Below, in pieces: positions 1 to 10,886 of a DNA stretch of 64,000 bases. The DNA is from Bursaphelenchus xylophilus (lineage: Eukaryota; Nematoda; Chromadorea; Rhabditida; Aphelenchoididae), in NCBI GenBank assembly GCA_904066235.2, contig CAJFCV020000005.1, forward strand, positions 6,443,501 to 6,507,500, in the 5' to 3' direction. Every line of letters begins with the position of its first letter. Position 1 is the stretch's first letter. The notes below the pieces were generated by a model. That model ran no database searches and was not told where the DNA came from. It was given only the letters and a program-made list of their open reading frames with translations. A program made the translations under genes and the position numbers.

Positions 1-477
1 CGATATTGCAATTACGGATTTTATAAAGGTTCCTATCATTTTGAAATAGAGTGTATACAGTGTTCTTATACCTACAAATGGCCAAAGCTTTGTCCACTCC
101 AACTTTCAAACAAATTACAAGCCCAGGTTCGCTTGATACGGCCACTCCGTCAAGATCTTGATACCTCAGCTTTGCCCCACTTAGGACCTCGTCGACTTGC
201 CGATCAATTAACCGGCGGTGGTTCTGTGCGGCCAAAAACGGGCTAATTCCGCCGATATTTTGTTGAGACACCCAGTTCTGATCTCTTCGAGAAGCCAGAA
301 TCCCCTTCTCACTGTCCAAAATTGCAGCACAAGTATCATCGCAACTAAATATATAACGCTCAACGCATAATTTTAAACATACCTCGTTTCTATTCCGAGA
401 ACAGTGTAATTTCGATGAATTAATGACCAGTACCTTGCGATTCGAAGCCGGAGGGTATTTGAAGCATTAAAACCCAT
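1..477 (-). CDS. osgl-1: Mitochondrial tRNA N6-adenosine threonylcarbamoyltransferase (OSGEPL1/Qri7), 5' part
   Basis: N-terminal part of the mitochondrial enzyme that transfers threonylcarbamoyl to A37 of ANN-decoding tRNAs. It belongs to the TsaD/Kae1/Qri7 ASKHA family. Exon 1 is 383-477 with ATG at 477; a 38-bp intron follows; exon 2 is 72-344. The join restores the family hallmark GIETSCDDTCAA, and the later stretch has the family's GGI-P-A-Q-H and PGL-I-L-VG blocks. The first 29 residues before GIETS are basic and lack acids until the GIET block, as expected for a mitochondrial presequence. A donor (GTATAAG) sits at about 71, so the rest lies outside the window. It is divergently placed from the ACTMAP-like gene with 420 bp between start codons. 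The family assignment is firm; the mitochondrial rather than cytosolic form is inferred from the presequence and the motif variant. Confidence 0.85.
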
Positions 478-897
478 AAAGACAAGATCAAAGTCAGCAG
501 TACTTCATCCGTAAATCATCCAACTTCTTCAAATTATTGCGAACTCTTTTTGCAATATATTTTTTAAGGACGTTATGCCAAAAAAATTATCGTGCAGGGA
601 CACACGGAAAGAGGTTTTGATTTGTAAAGGAGTAAGATCTCTCTTCTTATAAGAGAGCATCTGCAAGTAAGATTATTCAATACTTTAGAAATCAGAAAAG
701 TATCCTAATATTATACCTCAAAGAAGTGTGTTTAAAGATCCCTACGAGTGAAGGGAATCTTGCAGTTCCCAAAATGTACGAATTTGAAGTGGGAAGTTAG
801 AATAGGAAAGTATGTTATTACTTATTGTTATTAAAAATTATAAAAAAGTAACAATAAAACTTCTAGGCGCTCTCGATGGTATTTTCTAGTCGTTAAA
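478..897. other. Divergent intergenic region, no gene seen
   Basis: 420 bp between the start codons of the OSGEPL1 gene (minus) and the ACTMAP-like gene (plus). It must hold both promoters. It is AT-rich and I see no clear TATA box or repeat. Confidence 0.5.
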
Positions 898-1802
898 ATG
901 GAACTCTTTGGGACTCTATTTTCACATCGACTCTCATCGATCAGAGAAACCGATAGTGAAGAAGTTGCTCATGGCGTACTGAGATGCGCCGAACCCGTAA
1001 AGTTTGATCTCCAGAAAGGACCTACATGCGGTCCTGTAGCTCAAGTAATTTTATCCAAACTTTTTGCAACAAGCGAAATTAGTGTGGAAGAAATCGTTGA
1101 GTACAACCGGTCAAAATCATATACTACAGTAGGTGAATGTTTCTCAGGTAATTTTAAAAAAATACTTTTTGATAGATGGATTGCTTAAGGCTAGGTGAAC
1201 GTTATTATTTTTATCATGAATTTTTGCATTTTTTATAGTGGACTGGATGAGAGAATCGTGTGCACATTTCTTCCCCGAATTGTCATCCCTTTCTGAATCT
1301 TTCCCTACTTCCATTGGTCTTGTTCGCAACCTTAAAGATGAAGCTTTATATTTGGTACCATATGATTCTGGTAAAGATCACGGACCTGTTTCTCAGAATG
1401 GGGTTTCAGCACATTGGTGCATCATAGTAGGCGTTTATATTCAAAATTTATATTTACATTTCAGATTGGTTACTTTATTATAACGAATCAGATAGACGAC
1501 GAAATTCTAAAGTTCCGTGAAGAAGATTTATATTTGGTGACATATCAGGGCAAAAGCAGGTATACTCAACATTTATAATCAGAATTATCAAGTTCTGTTC
1601 TGATTGCTCTAACTGTTTATTCAGAAACCCGGGACTGTGGAAATATACAGCGCTCCGAGCCAGTAATGCCCAGCTGAACACTTACGACAAACAGGATATG
1701 GCAATGGATATTGGGGGTATTCAGGCCGGCCTGAAGGGCCGAGTGGTTCGCATTCAAGGCGGCCAAGGACATCGCATGAAAATAGTCAACTTCCGGATGT
1801 GA
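898..1802 (+). CDS. Actin maturation protease homolog (ACTMAP / C19orf54 family)
   Basis: Probable cysteine protease that trims the acetylated N-terminus of actin; this role is known for mammalian ACTMAP. Four exons (898-1147, 1239-1426, 1465-1559, 1625-1802) join in phase to give 236 residues, shorter than the roughly 350-residue human protein. The first exon has the family's nucleophile motif, KGPTCGPVA, with the catalytic Cys. The second exon ends HWCII, matching the expected catalytic His block. The proline-rich N-terminal tail of vertebrate proteins is missing. The introns are 91, 38 and 65 bp. The stum-like gene starts only 83 bp downstream on the same strand, so the pair could be an operon. 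Family call is from motif recognition; activity is inferred. Confidence 0.75.
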
Positions 1803-1885
1803 GCCGGGAATAAGTGGCGCTCCGTCGTCGCCATTATTTTTATGTTCTTACTTTACTGTCTTCTATTATGTATACCTGTTGATAA

Positions 1886-2707
1886 ATGGAACGGAGTAAA
1901 GGCTGGAGTTTGATTCAGAAATGTGTTCCGCGAATAATCGAATACGGGCGATCAGAGGGCATCCTTCAGGTCAGGGAGAATAAGGTTAGCCATGTCCGAT
2001 TCATTAGTTACATCTTCAGACAGCCTTTCATATTACGGGAATTGTATTGGCCGCCCAAGAAGAGGCCCATCAACATTCCAAGGACAACAAGAACGGGGAC
2101 AAGGTCAATCTGCCAACCAATGACATCACCATTATGCATGAAGCCATTCCTTTTCTGCCAGTTCCAATGGCCTTAGCCTGCCTTTTCCTCAACATATGTT
2201 TACCTGGAACAGGGACTATAGTTAGTGGACTGAGTGCACTATGTATGGGCCAACCGAGGATCAACTTCAAGGAGGGACGCAAGTTGATGACGTTGATTAT
2301 CAATTTCTTGGTCGGGGTCAGTCAATTCTTTACGATTACCTTTCTGTTTGTGGGTTGGTTCTGGTCTATTGCTTGGGGTGGCCTCATTATAATCCATTCA
2401 AGTAAGTCTAATTGGATTAAGTTACTATTGTTTCGGCTTTTTTGTACGATAGTTTTTGGTAACATGAACTTTTTGAACTGGCGCTTCATACAGCCTCTAT
2501 TAATAAAATGTTTGTAATACATTTTTTAACATTACTTTTACTCTAGTGCAATACCGGGAGGCTCTTCAACAACGTCGGCAAGAAGCTGTAGCTACCGCTG
2601 CCATTGAGGCCTTAACGAAAGACTCAATTCTTCACAGACGGGATGTTAAAACGCTTGTGAAACAACACAAGGACAAGGTGCAGAGTCAGCGGGAAGGCAC
2701 CAAATGA
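1886..2707 (+). CDS. Stum/SPEC3 family multipass membrane protein
   Basis: Homolog of Drosophila stumble and sea urchin SPEC3, small membrane proteins linked to mechanosensory neurons and cilia. Exons 1886-1984, 2020-2401 and 2547-2707 give 213 residues. The core shows the family signature AIPFLPVPMA followed by CLFLNICLPGTGTIVSG, then a GRKLMT block and a second hydrophobic segment with VGWFWSIAWG. The C-terminus is a charged, probably cytoplasmic helix. The first exon is the weakest part: its 33 residues are not conserved and its intron is only 35 bp, but the phase fits and the frame upstream of the core is otherwise stopped. A poly(A) signal AATAAA lies at 2745. Confidence 0.75.
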
Positions 2708-2811
2708 TGGGAAGAGCGGTTTCTGTTTATTTCCCTTGTTGGCTAATAAAAAAGTAATAGAAAAAAATGCATGAGACCCGTTTGTCAAGATATTGTTGTG
2801 TCAGCGTCGTT

Positions 2812-3310
2812 TCAAAGCGGCATTGCATTGTGTATAATTATGCATATTAACCACAACCCCATTCCTGCCAAATTAGCTCGACTATTGTTACAGTAATCGG
2901 CGTTATAACAAATACAAGCCATCCGCTGATTCATGTTGTCGACACGGCATCCTTCTGGCTCCAGATCATACATCCTGGTTCCCATTGGAAGGCAAGTAAA
3001 GGCAACATTGTCGGACGAGAAGTCATCACTGGATTTGGGGCTCATAAAAATTTTCATTGACCCAAAAAAAGAGTTGGGCGATGATTGTTTGGTGGGTCGG
3101 AGGACACGGACACAGGCTATGCCTTCACACTCTCCACACGCCGAAAGCTCACAGTTCGTTCCCTCGAAACAATACAACGCCGATGCTGTAAAGAGTATAG
3201 TTAGTAAATAAACTTGACTTATTAAAGGTGTAATTAAACAACGGTAATTACAATGTCGACTAACCTGGACGATGGAGAGCCAGCACTAGGACGGCACAAA
3301 CTGGCCACAT
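2812..3310 (-). CDS. Secreted Ly6/uPAR three-finger protein, probably GPI-anchored
   Basis: Two exons (3265-3310 and 2812-3185) encode 139 residues. Exon 1 gives a signal peptide (MWPVCAVLVLALHRPASA) ending just before the mature start LYCFEG. The mature part is Cys-rich with the closing motif CICYNADYCN, the typical C-terminal CC-x(4)-CN-like end of the Ly6/three-finger fold. A hydrophobic tail after it (about 20 residues, GLWLICIIIHNAMPL) fits a GPI-attachment signal. Such proteins act at the cell surface as receptor modulators or structural proteins; which one applies here is unknown. It converges with the stum-like gene, whose stop codon lies about 100 bp away. Confidence 0.7.
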
Positions 3311-4490
3311 AAAGGCATCGGGAGCGCGTGTCTTGAGCTGAAATGGCTAAACGAAGGTAAAGTAATGGAGTAATCAAAAGTTTTCTTGGCACAAGAAAAG
3401 ACGACAGATAAGAGGCCCGGCCACGACTAATTAGTCTTTAAAGCGGACTAAAAACAAGGTCGAGTGTACGAAACCCGCTTGTTCCAGAGCCGGTCCCCGG
3501 GGTACTGTTTGAACGGACTAAGAGACCCAATTACAAGGTCTTATTGTTCCCCAGCTCCTGGCATCGAATCCGGGACTTTTAATTCGTCAAATGTTCCGGA
3601 TTGGCCCAAATTAAACGTCGGCTTGGGAATTAAAAGAGCGTCAAGTTGGCAACAGGAAAGCGGGAATGCCCGTTTGGCCGCTGAATTCATAAACAAAAGG
3701 ATGGAAAGGATAGGAGCGCGAATCCCTGATACTCCCCGTAAACGCGTGTTCTCCTGTTTGAACAAGGTTTCCAAAGAATAAAAGAATTTCTAATACTAAA
3801 CAAACTCAAAATATATCGCATTAATAACGAAATTACGATCTTCTGGATTGCTTAAGGATCGGCGGCACACCGTAATCCCAATGAAGATTTAATTCGAATA
3901 ACACCCATTTTCTGGAAACCCCAGTGTGAATAAACACTATTGGCAAAAACGTAATGGTGTAGGTGAAGAAGAAACACCTTTATTCTCTCGTCGAGAATGA
4001 AGATCACTCGGGTAACAGCTCATAAACAATTTTTCGCGGCCTTGGACCTCTCCTTGAAGACTTTTCACCTTTAACAGCACGTGAAGAAGAGGCCCGAATA
4101 GGTAGAGAGGATCTCGAACAAAAAAGGAATTGAGACAACAGAAGGCCGGTTTTTGGTGGACCCATTTTGTGCACACACATCCCCTTACATACTAAAACTT
4201 TTTAGCTTATGACCGCGCCCCGAAACTCATTGGACTCGAAGCCATTCGGCGGCTCCTCTTCGTGGCGGATCGGTGCGCCACAATCGACCAGAAACAAAAG
4301 ACCTCTCCCCCTTCGCTTCGAGCCCGTGCTCGCAAGGTCTGGATGTGACAGGCCTGTAAACACATTCTAAACAATCTCCCCCTGACCGCATTTACAGCAC
4401 ATTTATCTAAAACAATCGAGGTCATAACAATGGAAGGATAATTAGTTTGATGATACCTGTTAGCATTTTAACTGAAATATGAGATCTAGT
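3311..4490. other. Intergenic region, no supported gene
   Basis: About 1.2 kb. Open frames here (for example 3464-3781 on plus and 4207-4425 on minus) lack family motifs, low-complexity features typical of exons, or matching splice signals. I see no repeat structure. Confidence 0.4.
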
Positions 4491-4882
4491 TTAGTCGGAA
4501 TCATCCTCCGAGAGATCCTGACTACTGTTCTCGAAGCATTCTCCGCCATCTGGGGGCATACTGTATAGACACGGGTTCGTTTGACCACCTTCAGCTGAAT
4601 CTAAAACCACTGTTACAAGCATGCCACTTATCAGACACAATGTCACGTGCATCAAAGCATACCTTCAGCCTTTTCATTCTCAATGTCTTCCTCATCTTTC
4701 GGCTCGCCCACATTAAAAGAAAAGTCTTCACAACCACTACTGTAATCTTCATTGTCGTCTTCATCTTCTCCATACACCTCTTCATTGTCGCTATCTACCT
4801 GATTTATTTGAGTTGTGTCGTATATGGTCTTCTCGGCCCGTGAATGAAAGCGCAACGGGAGTAAATCATGTCCACTTGTAGT
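4491..4882 (-). CDS. Acidic uncharacterised protein, 3' exons only
   Basis: Two exons (4663-4882 and 4491-4600) join in phase across a 62-bp intron with good splice signals and end in a stop at 4491. They encode about 109 residues that are strikingly Asp/Glu-rich, with runs such as EDEDDNEDYSSGCED and a C-terminal tail DLSEDDSD. The upstream exon boundary is an acceptor (TCTGTAG) preceded by an in-frame stop, so a 5' exon is missing from this model. I found no convincing start exon between here and the mariner relic beginning at 5055, nor beyond it. The mariner may lie in the missing intron, or the gene may have been cut by it. Function unknown. Confidence 0.5.
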
Positions 4883-5054
4883 CTACAGATAAAATAGCGA
4901 TTAATTTCGGACACTTTTTATTGTTTCCCAACCATATGAGATGTACCCCAAGGAATACTGAGTTTATTCTCCAGTCCCAATTTTGTTTAATACCAAATTT
5001 GTTATATATACGTGGGCTTAGTTCATAGTTATTGGTCAAATCGACAGACTGTTG

Positions 5055-6297
5055 TACAGGGTGTCCCAAAAAAAAATGCATGTTTTTTCCATGGGTCCTG
5101 ACGCGAAAATGTTTAGGTCAGGGCGAAAAATTTTTGTACTACTAAAATCTCCGTGATTTTCTGTCCTAGACATTTCAGCTTCGTGTTCATATCGATTAAC
5201 GAACATGGTTTTTTTAAAGGTCAAACAAAGGAACTGCGATTTTGTCACTGTTTTTGAGCCGTTCAAGTTGTTAATTTGGTCGCTAGAGAAAGGACGTTGT
5301 GTCAACAGTAATCACGCGATGTAAGGAGCTTGATGACGATAGTAAGCGTCCACGACGTAAAAGAAAACGCACCGCCAGCAGTTCTGTCAACCGAGAGACC
5401 CCCAACAGCCAAATCCGCGATTTTCAAGAAAAACTTGCCCGTGAGGTAGCCATCAGCGACCGATCGGTCACCCGAATAGCCGATGATGAGCTGTACCTCA
5501 CGCTGTATAAGCTGTAAAAAGTTCATATCTTTGAAGTCAGCAAGTTCGTACGGCGCCAGAAATGTCGGAAAGTCAAGGGCTGGGCCGCAGCTCAGAGACG
5601 TGAGCGCATTCGTTCGTGGTTCAATATTTGGTGGATGCACAACCACCAGAACAATAGGATCTTCTTAGATGAGGCCCTCGGCATGTCGGCTAACGTCGAA
5701 AACCGTTAAAGTCCAGGCCGTCATTGCCTAAGGCGGAATTTGTGCCAACGGCAAGAATTCTATGGTTTTTGCGTATCAAGGGGTCAAAATTCTAGCGCCG
5801 CGTCAATCTCGATTTTCTGATACTTCTGTTGACTCAGCAGAACCTTGGCAATGCAAATTTGGCGTTCCAACTAGACTCAGCCCCGGTTCACAAGGCAAAA
5901 TCAACTCAGTACCCGGAATGGGACCGATTTTCCCGATTTTATCCCTTCTGCAAAATGGCCGTCTGCACGCCGGATCTGAATCCGATGGACCAAAAATTTT
6001 TTTAAATTAGATGCCAACGCCTGTACTACACGTCACAAAAGTTTGGAGTCGCAGGGTAGTCGTTGCGCCAAGAACGGGACCGATTTCCCCGAAAAGAGCT
6101 GCGGCCCCGAGCCCAAAATTTTAAGTTACGTTTGGAGCTCTATATCGCCACCAAAGGCAGCCACTGTGAAACTGGCTTGACATGTTATCAATAATCCTCT
6201 ATGTTACTGATATCCGTCGTTAGCTTTGTTAAATTTTGTTTGGTATGTAAAATGTAGCCATAAAAAAACATGAATTTTTTTGGGACACCCTGTAGAG
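5055..6297 (+). mobile_element. Degenerate mariner-like (Tc1/mariner) transposon
   Basis: Inverted ends are visible: ACAGGGTGTCCCAAAAAAAA at 5056 and its reverse complement (TTTTTTTGGGACACCCTGT) ending at about 6293. Between them is a plus-strand transposase remnant. It has an N-terminal helix-turn-helix part (LAREVAISDRSVTRI around 5440-5480), then VRRQKCRKVKGWAAAQRRER, HNHQNNRIF and LGMSANVENR blocks known from nematode mariners, and a late fragment PDFIPSAKWP. Stops and frameshifts break it in several places, so it is dead. Confidence 0.85.
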
Positions 6298-6535
6298 AAT
6301 ACCGTTTCCACAAAAAATCAACTCTTTCCGCATAAAACTGGCGAGGATATAGCCAAAAAGTTTTTCTGTGTGACTACTCTCGTACCCTCTTTGATGCAAA
6401 AGATCGTTGAGTATCTTGGCCGCCCCAAAAAGGCGCGACCTAAAACTTTCAGGAATTGATATGCGGCCTATGTCCGGCCCGTGTGCAAAATTTAAAGAAA
6501 ATCTGAGCGTTGCACTTGCGGTACTTCCCTTGTCA
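6298..6535 (-). repeat. MITE-family copy (same family as 13425 and 59505)
   Basis: Read on the minus strand, this matches the repeats at 13425-13660 and 59505-59730. Shared stretches include the end AAGTGCAACGCTCAGATTTT, then TTTAAATTTTGCACAC, and, at the other side, the block around TTTTTTGTGGAAAC. The flanking 6536-6736 is AT-rich and ends in a further inverted-end-like motif (GCCCCACCCTGTA at 6715). Confidence 0.6.
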
Positions 6536-6736
6536 ATTACAAAAATCAGACTTTTTTATTTGTAGTTAATTTTTGATGTAAGCTAATAAATGGGTATAAA
6601 TTGTTTCGTATTAAACAAAATGGGGACATATGAGGAGAAAAAAGGAAAAAAAGAATTTCAAGATTTGGCCAAAACCTGAAAAAACTATAGCCAATTTAAA
6701 TGGGGCCACAAAGATGCCCCACCCTGTATTAAAACA

Positions 6737-9700
6737 TTAGACATGGCAAAATAAACCCACCGGAGCCACAAAATTACATCCAATATCACCCCAGGGCACA
6801 ACTTCTTCATCTTCAACATCTTCTGGAGGTGACATCAACCCGAAATCAAAATTCATGTTCTCAGCCTCATCCCAAGGAGTTCGAGGTTTTTCCTCTGGAC
6901 TTTCCCTTTCTTTTTCTAGGCGTTCCTCTTCTTTACGGTCTGAAATATCACATCCATTGCTCGAACTTGATGGTTGACTGATCTTTGGGGTTATCGGAGC
7001 TTCTTCTTCATTTTCGTCGTCCTTCTCTCGAACAAAGTTGTTGAATTTGTGTTCAACAGCAGGGTTAATTGGTTCAGGCGGAACAAAAAAGTCGTTCTCC
7101 TTGTTGCCCTGGCCATTGTCGCTATCCTCACCCTCAATTTCGTCGTCCAGTTCTGCATCATCGTCTTCAGTGTCCGTATCAATTTCACAAATTCGGGCTC
7201 TTCCTCTCGTCAGAACATCCATCGTGCCCTGGATTGGACTTTTCTGCAGGTTATCCCGGAAATCTTCAGTTGGTTTTTCCTGGCTTCCTTGATTTTTAGC
7301 ATTGTCATTAATTGGAATAATATCCGGTTTATCGTTGCTTTTCATAACGATAACTTTATCTTCTGCTTTATGCAACACTTGGGTCCGTGACTCCAATTTA
7401 TTATCCAAATCTTGTTGAAGCAATATTCCATTACTCTCACATATGTCATCAGAATGAATACTATCAGCAAGAGATTCTTCTTCTGAGGATAGATCATCCT
7501 TATTGACCTCGTCTATATCCGTAATCGTTTTCTTAGTCAAATCACCGCCATCACCCATGGTTTCTATTTCTGGGGCATTTTTTCCAGTCAGACTATCAAC
7601 ACAAAATGAAGAATTTGAGGTTTTGAAGTCAGGAGATACAAAGGGCTGACAATCTGGTATCTGCAATGGTTTTTAAAGATACCACAGAGAACCACACATT
7701 TGGAAATGACACATAGGAAACAAAACTGACATAATCACATGCCGCTTCAAAATCGTCAAAAATTCCCCATTCTTGTCCTCCAATGTAACGTAGATAGGCA
7801 AGATCTATACAAAAATTTATCAGAACTATTGCAAAAAACGTACGTCCATCCTGACTAAAAATACTTGTGTCACTAAGATCCACAATTCCTCGCAATCCAG
7901 AAGACACCCTTGTTCTAATTATGACAAACAAATCATTGGGTCGATTTACAACAAGCGTCTCATATTTGGGAATGCCAAATCCACAGAAATTATTGCCGAG
8001 AAAAGAATACTTCGCATGATCAGGAATCAAAAAACAATCGGCCTCAATCCACTTTCCAATAAACAACTCGGGGCTTGCTAACCTAAAATAAAAATAAAAT
8101 ACGAAGATAGAAGAGCAACTTTCTTACCTTCCAGTCACCAATCCATATTTATGTTCCGGGGAAAAGGTCAAAAGATAGCCGTCATGTGCCTCCAGGACCA
8201 GGAAACATAACTAAAAATATACATAAGAAACGCTCTTCACATCAAACTACAGGGTGTTTCAATAAATATTACAAAAAAGTTTTGCGAATATCTGTGTGCT
8301 CTTGCAGCTATTAACAAACCCCAATCTGTCCCCAAAGATGACAGATTTTTTTTAATGTCTCAATCCGATTAGAAAAATCCAAGCCCCTAAAACGATATTC
8401 GCCGGTAAAACAGTCTCAAAGGCCTTCGCCAACGTGAAAAAATCTGCCAAGCTACAGAGACTGACAGATTACATCTTACCACATGTGACAACCATATTCG
8501 TAATAAAGAAGTCCGTACTTCGTAACAAGATCTAATTTTCAAAAACGAAAAATACTTTGCATGTTCTAAAAACGCACAAATTCCAATTTTAAACACAACT
8601 TAAATTTCCTGGATAACTGCAAAGAGCACAAAGATATTCGCAATTTCTTGAAACACCGTAATTGACATAATCATAAGCAACTTACCCTAACCGCTTCTTG
8701 ACTTTCTGTTCGCTTTGAGCTTCCATTATTAGCACAAAAATTGTCAGTGTGATCACGGTCAACGTCTTCAGGGGAGCTTTTGTATTCAGTAGTTTCCAAA
8801 GCAGTTTCATCGGCGTCATCTCTTGGGGCAACCTCAAAAACATGATCCTCTTCCGCAAATATCTCTTCCTTTTCGTTATTACTATTTTCTTCAGCAGGCT
8901 CAGAAAACACTTCGTCTTTAATTTCCGTTGTCATTTTATCTTTTTTTTCACTAATAGCACTGTCAGGTATATCCAATTTAGCTGAATCTGAGCGATTACC
9001 CGCATCGCTCACTTGAGCCGATTCATCAACTTCTTCATTCTTTAACGTCTCGTCAAACTCTCTATCTGGAGTGGAAGGAAGCAGACTATGTTTCTCATAA
9101 TCTTTAAGTATTTCCGCAACCCGCGCAGTGAATTTAGATACCTAAACTAATCATTCACAAATTATACGACGGAAACTTGCCATTCGAAACTCATCCTCTG
9201 AGGGATGGCTGTATCTATGAGCATACCAAACATATCCCTCCACATCATCGGGCGAGAAGACAGCTCTTATTGTATACAAATCATCGGGTTGATGTTCTTC
9301 AGGAACATCCACAAGCAAAACAGTTCCAAATATGGTATCGGCATATGCTTTCCAAATAAAGGCGTCAAGATCATCACAATCAAATTTACTAATATTAGCT
9401 TCAGCTTCGAACTAAAATGTTAACGCAAAAAACTGATACCTACTTCAAAGGAATCCTTTAATGGGGACAACATTGAATTGGCATGATCCACGTTGTAATA
9501 GCTTATTTCCCCGGTCGTATCGTCCACCTCGACAAGATAAAGGTTTCCGATTTCAAGTCTTCTCTAAAAGATGCGTCACAATAATTGTCAACTTACTTCG
9601 GATTTCAATTCGACAAGTTGGTTTTGATGAACATCAAATGCCTTATATAAACCTTCGGACACCTTTTGATAAACAAAAACGAGTTGAATAGCATCACCTT

Positions 9701-10499
9701 CCATAGAGAGGACCGTTAATGGCAAAGCTTCAGTGAAACATTCTGGCGCTGCCACATCCCCGAAGTTACGTTTAATCGGCTAAAAACCAAGATTAAAAAA
9801 TCACCTTTTCCAATACGGCTTGCAAAACCTGATCTTACAGCCACTTCATTCAGGAACTTGTAGACCTTTGGGTCTGCGATTTCGTCGCCAATATCAACGC
9901 AGAACATAAAGCTGCCCAGTTCTTCAATCAAAGATTGGCTCAACCTTTTTGGAGGATTTGCGATCACCACGTTATACGCCTTGTCCGGATTGATACAACG
10001 AGCTTCTTTCAGATGTTTTTGCAACATCAGTACCCATCCAAACTCGGGGGAATAGGCAGCTCCAAATACCTAAAATTAATAGAAAATGTAGAGACAATCC
10101 TACTCTGGGGTCCCCGACTAATTTGTGCTCCAAGTTATCTTTTGCAAAGAAAACTTGTTCCCGAAACAGAACTTGTCGGAATTTCTTGTCCACCGGAGTA
10201 TGATCGATCGTTTGCCCACACTGTCGAATTCCTACCATATCCATGTCCATCACCAAATTCGGTTTTTGTCTGTGGAAACTTCTTGAGAACGATAAAAATA
10301 CATATCGGCCGGGCTAAACGAAATTCCCGTGTTAAAAAAAAATGTAATAGCGTCGGCATACCTTGGCAAACTCCCTCGTTTCGTCGTCGACAAAAACATT
10401 TATTTCCCGGGTTGGATATTTTTTGCAGAATATTCCAAGATACGGCCGGCCTTCAATGAAATCCTCATATAAAACAATTCCCTCGACCTCATCGGACAT
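6737..10499 (-). CDS. Large uncharacterised multi-exon protein, acidic C-terminus
   Basis: I do not recognise this protein. A start at 10499 gives MSDEVEGIVLYEDFIEG, and exons can be chained in phase to a stop at 6737: 10362-10499; about 10108-10313; about 9838-10072; about 9598-9780; about 9445-9566; about 9180-9413; about 8692-9145; about 8128-8212; 7860-8083 and on to 7753-7822; then 6737-7662. The N-terminal half has no repeats and alternates short strand-like segments, so it may be folded. Residues encoded at 8690-9140 and 6800-7500 are Asp/Glu/Ser-rich and probably disordered. One intron near 9146-9179 appears to start with GC. The intron near 8220-8690 carries a TIR element. A 39-bp stop-free intron at about 7823 may be optional. 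It is divergent from the lectin gene. Confidence 0.6.
8252..8662. mobile_element. Small TIR element (MITE) inside an intron
   Basis: The left end, ACAGGGTGTTTCAATAAATA, continues to a block GCGAATATCTGTGTGCTCTT. The right end is the inverted counterpart (CTTTGCAG and GATATTCGCAATTTCTTGAAACACCGT around 8618-8662). It is about 410 bp with no coding frame and lies within an intron of the uncharacterised 6.7-10.5 kb gene. Confidence 0.7.
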
Positions 10500-10886
10500 A
10501 ATTGCAACACGATCTCCCTTTTTGACGAGTAACAACCAATTAGCGAGACCTGCGCATCTGCATGCAGAGATCTATTGCAGATATTCTCGAGAATCTGATC
10601 TCGTTAAAAAAACAAAAGAATCTCTTTGCGGTGCGTTATGCCAATCTTGCCAGAAGAGAACGAAAAAATAAATTTAAAAAATGGTAACTGTAAGTATTAT
10701 ATTATATGTATAATTAAATAATTGTCCTATACCCCGTCGTTCTAGCTCATTTATATCTGTTTTAGCTACTTCGTTTATTTTATTCTGTTCGTTGAAGAAA
10801 TCTTCCAAAAAAAAGTCGTCACTTTTCTTTACCGAACAAACAGAAAACCGAAGTGTTCGGCATGACGGTGGATAAAAAACATTACT
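10500..10886. other. Divergent intergenic region
   Basis: 387 bp between the uncharacterised minus-strand gene and the lectin-VWA gene. Nothing beyond AT-rich promoter-like sequence is visible. The minus-strand frame stays open upstream of 10499, so an earlier 5' exon of that gene is possible. Confidence 0.35.

Noticed and set aside
6974..7390. 138-aa plus-strand ORF, hydrophobic
   Set aside because: It is the antisense shadow of the Asp/Glu-rich last exon of the minus-strand gene; Asp/Glu codons read backwards give Phe/Val/Ile-rich frames.
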